Assembly: GCA_944381295.1 (NCBI GenBank)
Contig: CALWKP010000149.1
Coordinates: 1 to 8,208, forward strand
Source: an uncultured Clostridia bacterium
Lineage (GTDB): Bacteria > Bacillota > Clostridia > Oscillospirales > Acutalibacteraceae
Direction of reading: 5' to 3'
DNA: 8,208 bases
Each line of letters starts with the position of its first letter. Within the stretch, counting starts at the first letter, position 1. A program made the translations under genes and the position numbers. The notes beneath the pieces are model-generated. The model was not told where the DNA came from. It worked only from the letters and a program-made list of their open reading frames with translations, and searched no databases. This document shows positions 6,644 through 8,208 of the stretch, one piece after another.

Positions 6644-6982
6644 TTGGAAAACCTCACAGAAATGCTCAAAGGCGTACTGGAAGGGTGTGTGCTTGAGATC
6701 ATCAGCCGGCAGCAGACCTACGGCTACGAGATCACTCGCCAGCTCAATACGCTTGGATTTTCGGATGTTGCGGAAGGGACAGTCTATACGATTCTGCTTC
6801 GTCTGGAAAAGAACGGACTGGTGCGTACCGAAAAGAAAGCTTCCACTTTGGGACCTCCCCGGAAATTTTATTCTCTGAATGAAAAGGGAATGGAAGAATT
6901 GCAGGCATTTTGGAAAAAATGGGAGTTTCTTTCTGGAAAAATGCAGGAACTGCGGGAGGATACTAATGAAAAAATTTTTTGA
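6644..6982 (+). CDS. PadR family transcriptional regulator
   Basis: The 112-residue protein is a standard short PadR repressor with a winged helix-turn-helix and a C-terminal dimerisation helix. Family hallmarks are YGYEITRQL (26-34), the recognition region VAEGTVYTILLRLEKNGLV (42-60) and the wing GPPRKFYSLNEKG (70-82). Residues 83-112 form the final helix. It starts at TTG 6644, which is supported by GGGAGGGG ending six bases upstream; an ATG at 6662 would cut into the first helix. Its last 17 bases overlap the DUF1048 gene, implying translational coupling. The overlap contains A6T6 (6969-6980), which encodes the last residues of PadR and the first residues of its partner. The inducer is not predictable from sequence. 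Confidence 0.93.
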   Translation: MENLTEMLKGVLEGCVLEIISRQQTYGYEITRQLNTLGFSDVAEGTVYTILLRLEKNGLVRTEKKASTLGPPRKFYSLNEKGMEELQAFWKKWEFLSGKMQELREDTNEKIF

Positions 6983-7348
6983 TACTTATTTGAATGTAAA
7001 AAAATCATGGAAGAAAAGAAAAAATACCGGCAGCAGGCAGCCAGGATAGCCGCTTTGCCGGAGGAATATCGGTATGTTTATGAAAAGATCCAGAAATATC
7101 TGTGGTCGTTTGCAGCAGGGGACGGGATGGATCAGGTAAAGATCCAGGAAGACTGGCTGGAATTGTTTGAGGAATGTTCTGCGGACGGAAAAAATGTGCT
7201 GGAAGTGACCGGGCAAGATGTGGCAGGCTTTGCGGACGAACTGATGAAGCAGGCGGATACCTATCCTGCGCACCTGCGGGAAAAGTTAAACAGGGACGTT
7301 GCCCGAAAGGCAGCGAAAACGACTGGGACGGAAACTCGGGAAACATGA
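6966..7348 (+). CDS. DUF1048 family protein, frame interrupted at an A7 run (frameshift needed)
   Basis: DUF1048 proteins are small helical proteins of unknown function usually encoded beside a PadR regulator, as here. The start ATG at 6966 has an excellent site (GGGAGG, six bases before) and reads MKKFFDTYLNVKK, then runs out of family frame and stops at 7047-7049 after 27 residues. The rest of the domain (EEKKKYRQQAARIAALPEEY, VYEKIQKYLWSF, GDGMD, then LEVTGQDVAGFADEL and REKLNRD) continues in the -1 frame to 7348. Joining the two at AAAAAAA (6998-7004) gives VKK-IMEEKKKY and a 127-residue protein, the usual family size. Independent initiation at ATG 7007 lacks a ribosome binding site. Causes could be a sequencing error, a true inactivating indel, phase variation, or programmed slippage. 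Family call is firm; the mechanism is open. Confidence 0.75.
6998..7004 (+). other. A AAA AAA slippery heptamer, candidate -1 frameshift site
   Basis: In the frame of ATG 6966 the codons are GTA AAA AAA TCA, so the last A of GTA plus two AAA codons form the canonical X XXY YYZ heptamer. A -1 slip makes the next codon ATC and enters the downstream DUF1048 frame. A possible hairpin CCGGCA (7027-7032) with TGCCGG (7056-7061) lies 22 bases downstream, further than usual for a stimulator, and I see no upstream Shine-Dalgarno stimulator. Confidence 0.45.
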
Positions 7349-7355
7349 AGCAGGA

Positions 7356-7391
7356 CGCCGGATTTCCGGGCGATTGCGTGGGAATTTTTTT
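7356..7391 (+). terminator. Weak candidate terminator after DUF1048
   Basis: CGCCGG (7356-7361) can pair with CCGGGCG (7366-7372) across an ATTT loop, with one bulged G. A run of seven T (7385-7391) follows after a 12-base gap. The gap is longer than in a normal intrinsic terminator, so this is only a candidate. Confidence 0.3.
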
Positions 7392-7430
7392 ACGGCTGCG
7401 CCGCCCGGATAGTAAGACTTACTCCCGGAG

Positions 7431-7460
7431 AAAAACGCGGGCACGACTTGCCGACCGTAG
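7431..7460 (+). repeat. Distant diverged copy of the 26-bp repeat core
   Basis: CGACTTGCCGACCG at 7444-7457 is identical to the core of array units 1 and 2, and the match continues to 16 of 17 bases. It is preceded by AAAAACGCGGGCAC (7431-7444), which matches 13 of 14 bases of the word at 112-125. It has the same orientation as the array and sits in an intergenic region more than 7 kb away, pointing to a dispersed repeat family. Confidence 0.7.
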
Positions 7461-7486
7461 AGCTGCCCTCCTGAGTGCGTATTTAA

Positions 7487-7557
7487 CAGGTCCCGGCAGA
7501 TTTGTCAACGACGGCGTCAGCCGTTCATTTTATCGTTGACAAACCTGCCGGGACCTG
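7487..7557. repeat. Long inverted repeat with nested hairpin, possible terminator of the PadR-DUF1048 unit
   Basis: Arms at 7487-7511 and 7533-7557 are 25 bp each and complementary at 24 positions; the single mismatch involves A7500. The 21-base loop holds its own hairpin CGGC-GTCA-GCCG (7512-7523). The arms include TTTGTCAACGA and TCGTTGACAAA. It lies between convergent transcription units. The plus strand continues CTACTTTTATAAATT, a modest U-rich tail, and the minus strand has none, so it may end plus-strand transcription. The length of the stem is also compatible with a small repeat element. Confidence 0.75.
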
Positions 7558-7774
7558 CTACTTTTATAAATTATTTTCCGATTGCCTCTTTTCGAAGGAA
7601 CCCATTTTAAGAAGCATACCAACGATTTTGGAAATTTATCTCGCTAAATGATAATCACTTTTCATTTGGCCACAAAGGATGCTTTGTGGGCCTGAAAGCA
7701 TTTTCCTGCTTCCGAGGGCATCACCAAAGCAGTTGTTTCGGCAACACCTCGCACGGCTTACCCATCAAAGATTT
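7558..7774. other. Gene-free interval with several hairpins
   Basis: No gene is convincing on either strand. Structure is dense: AAATGA (7646-7651) with TCATTT (7662-7667); GGCCACAAAG (7668-7677) with CTTTGTGGGCC (7682-7692), a ten-pair stem around GATG with one bulge; AAGCA (7696-7700) with TGCTT (7707-7711); and GTTG (7732-7735) with CAAC (7742-7745). GGCATCACC (7717-7725) and GGCAACACC (7740-7748) are near-identical words 23 bp apart. On the minus strand this is immediately 3' of the small membrane protein gene. None of the large stems is followed by a T run. It may be an unrecognised structured RNA or a decayed sequence; I cannot name it. Confidence 0.4.
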
Positions 7775-8053
7775 TCACCCTGGGATGTTAGATCCACTCC
7801 ATTCCAAAAACAAGATCATCACAAAGCATAATATTGCGATAATCAGTGCGGCGATTTGATAGCCTCGCATGGCTTTCGGGCTTGGTTTTCCGGTTTTTTC
7901 GGATAAGGTGAGCAAGATGCCCAGACCTGCAAAAAGAACCGCGGCAAATAGATTCAACCCTACCACGGCGAAATTTCGCCCGGCAAAAGCGTTGCATACC
8001 GCTGCAACGATCCAGATCAGAGAACACACAAACAATGCCCACCGATTTTTCAC
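7775..8053 (-). CDS. Small membrane protein with three predicted helices; unrecognised
   Basis: The 92-residue product is almost wholly hydrophobic, with predicted membrane helices at about residues 5-24, 28-50 and 64-84. The short loop between the second and third (SEKTGKPSPKAMRG) is basic, suggesting it lies in the cytoplasm. There is no signal cleavage site and no catalytic motif, and I cannot assign a family. The start is GTG at 8053, preceded by GGAGGGAGA seven bases or so upstream, which makes translation convincing. It begins only 68 bp after the stop of the upstream minus-strand gene, and the terminator hairpin fills most of that gap. Its transcription must therefore come from terminator read-through or a promoter overlapping the hairpin. 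Confidence 0.78.
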   Translation of the reverse strand: MKNRWALFVCSLIWIVAAVCNAFAGRNFAVVGLNLFAAVLFAGLGILLTLSEKTGKPSPKAMRGYQIAALIIAILCFVMILFLEWSGSNIPG

Positions 8054-8074
8054 GGCTCTCCCTCCTCAGCTTGC

Positions 8075-8110
8075 AAAAAATCCCCGGAACGTCAGAGCTC
8101 CGGGGATTTT
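8075..8110 (-). terminator. Intrinsic terminator of the GGGtGRT-type gene
   Basis: A 12-bp perfect stem, AAAATCCCCGGA (8077-8088) with TCCGGGGATTTT (8099-8110), encloses a ten-base loop. On the minus strand it is followed by a run of six T residues (8080-8075), starting 11 bp after the stop of the upstream gene. The plus strand also ends in TTTT, so weak bidirectional action is possible. Confidence 0.88.
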
Positions 8111-8121
8111 GCTGTAACTAC

Positions 8122-8208
8122 TTATTTTACTGCTTCATATACCGCAACAGCGCAGGCTACGGTCGCACCAACCATCGGGTTGTTGCCCATGCCCATCAGG
8201 CCCATCAT
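8122..8208 (-). CDS. C-terminal end of a probable GGGtGRT family protein (partial)
   Basis: Only the last 28 codons and the stop are present; the gene continues beyond the right edge of the window. The visible end reads MMGLMGMGNNPMVGATVA followed by CAVAVYEAVK. From memory this closely matches the conserved C-terminus of the GGGtGRT family (PF14057), proteins of unknown function widespread in anaerobic Clostridia. The two Met codons at the edge are internal, not a start. The frame runs exactly to the last base. A terminator follows the stop directly. The match rests on a short segment, so confidence is moderate. Confidence 0.6.
   Translation of the reverse strand: MMGLMGMGNNPMVGATVACAVAVYEAVK

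Noticed and set aside
7345..7539. Open frame continuing from an ATG overlapping the DUF1048 stop
   Set aside because: It has no clear binding site, its composition is arginine-rich as expected of GC-rich non-coding DNA, and it runs through the repeat copy and the inverted repeat.
7680..7770. SRP RNA-like motif (CGGAAGCAGG on the minus strand)
   Set aside because: The paired asymmetric loop and flanking helices of SRP domain IV are missing.
7611..7859. Open plus-strand frame of about 83 codons rich in His and Cys
   Set aside because: It lacks an upstream start codon and binding site, resembles no family I know, and overlaps the well-supported minus-strand membrane gene.

Overview
The window is about 8.2 kb of moderately GC-rich bacterial chromosome. 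Strong Shine-Dalgarno sites, frequent GTG/TTG starts, sigma-A type promoters and the family mix (PadR, DUF1048, GGGtGRT-type protein, proBA) point to a Firmicute of the class Clostridia, perhaps Oscillospiraceae-like. That placement is inference from gene content. No mobile-element genes, rRNA, tRNA or CRISPR array were found.

Layout. Positions 1-286 are non-coding and hold a four-copy 26-bp tandem repeat; single diverged copies of its core lie at 59-79 and, over 7 kb away, at 7444-7460. Two minus-strand genes follow: a secreted lipoprotein with a Ser/Glu-rich linker and a weak LprI/DUF1311-like domain (287-904), and a leaderless M14-type zinc carboxypeptidase (993-1889). A divergent intergenic region with a near-consensus promoter starts the plus-strand block: a Nudix ADP-ribose pyrophosphatase (2022-2567), proB (2724-3524), proA (3580-4824) and an unrecognised single-pass membrane protein (4839-5960), closed by an intrinsic terminator (6036-6086). 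ProB and ProA convert glutamate to glutamate-5-semialdehyde, the first two steps of proline synthesis; proC is not in the window.

Next come a DUF1801 protein (6161-6523) and a PadR regulator (6644-6982). The PadR promoter overlaps a symmetrical repeat that looks like its own operator. PadR overlaps a DUF1048 gene (6966-7348) whose frame is broken at a run of seven A residues. The run is an exact A AAA AAA slippery heptamer, and a -1 shift there restores the expected full-length protein.

Positions 7349-7774 have no convincing gene but are full of structure: a candidate terminator hairpin, a diverged copy of the repeat from the window's start, a 25-bp inverted repeat with a nested hairpin, and a run of small hairpins. 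The right end is minus-strand: a three-helix small membrane protein (7775-8053), a strong terminator hairpin (8075-8110), and the last 28 codons of a probable GGGtGRT-family protein that runs off the window.

The best candidates for something undescribed are the frameshifted PadR-partner gene, the dispersed hairpin-forming 26-bp repeat, and the structured 7349-7774 interval. Nothing in the window by itself shows a new multi-gene system.
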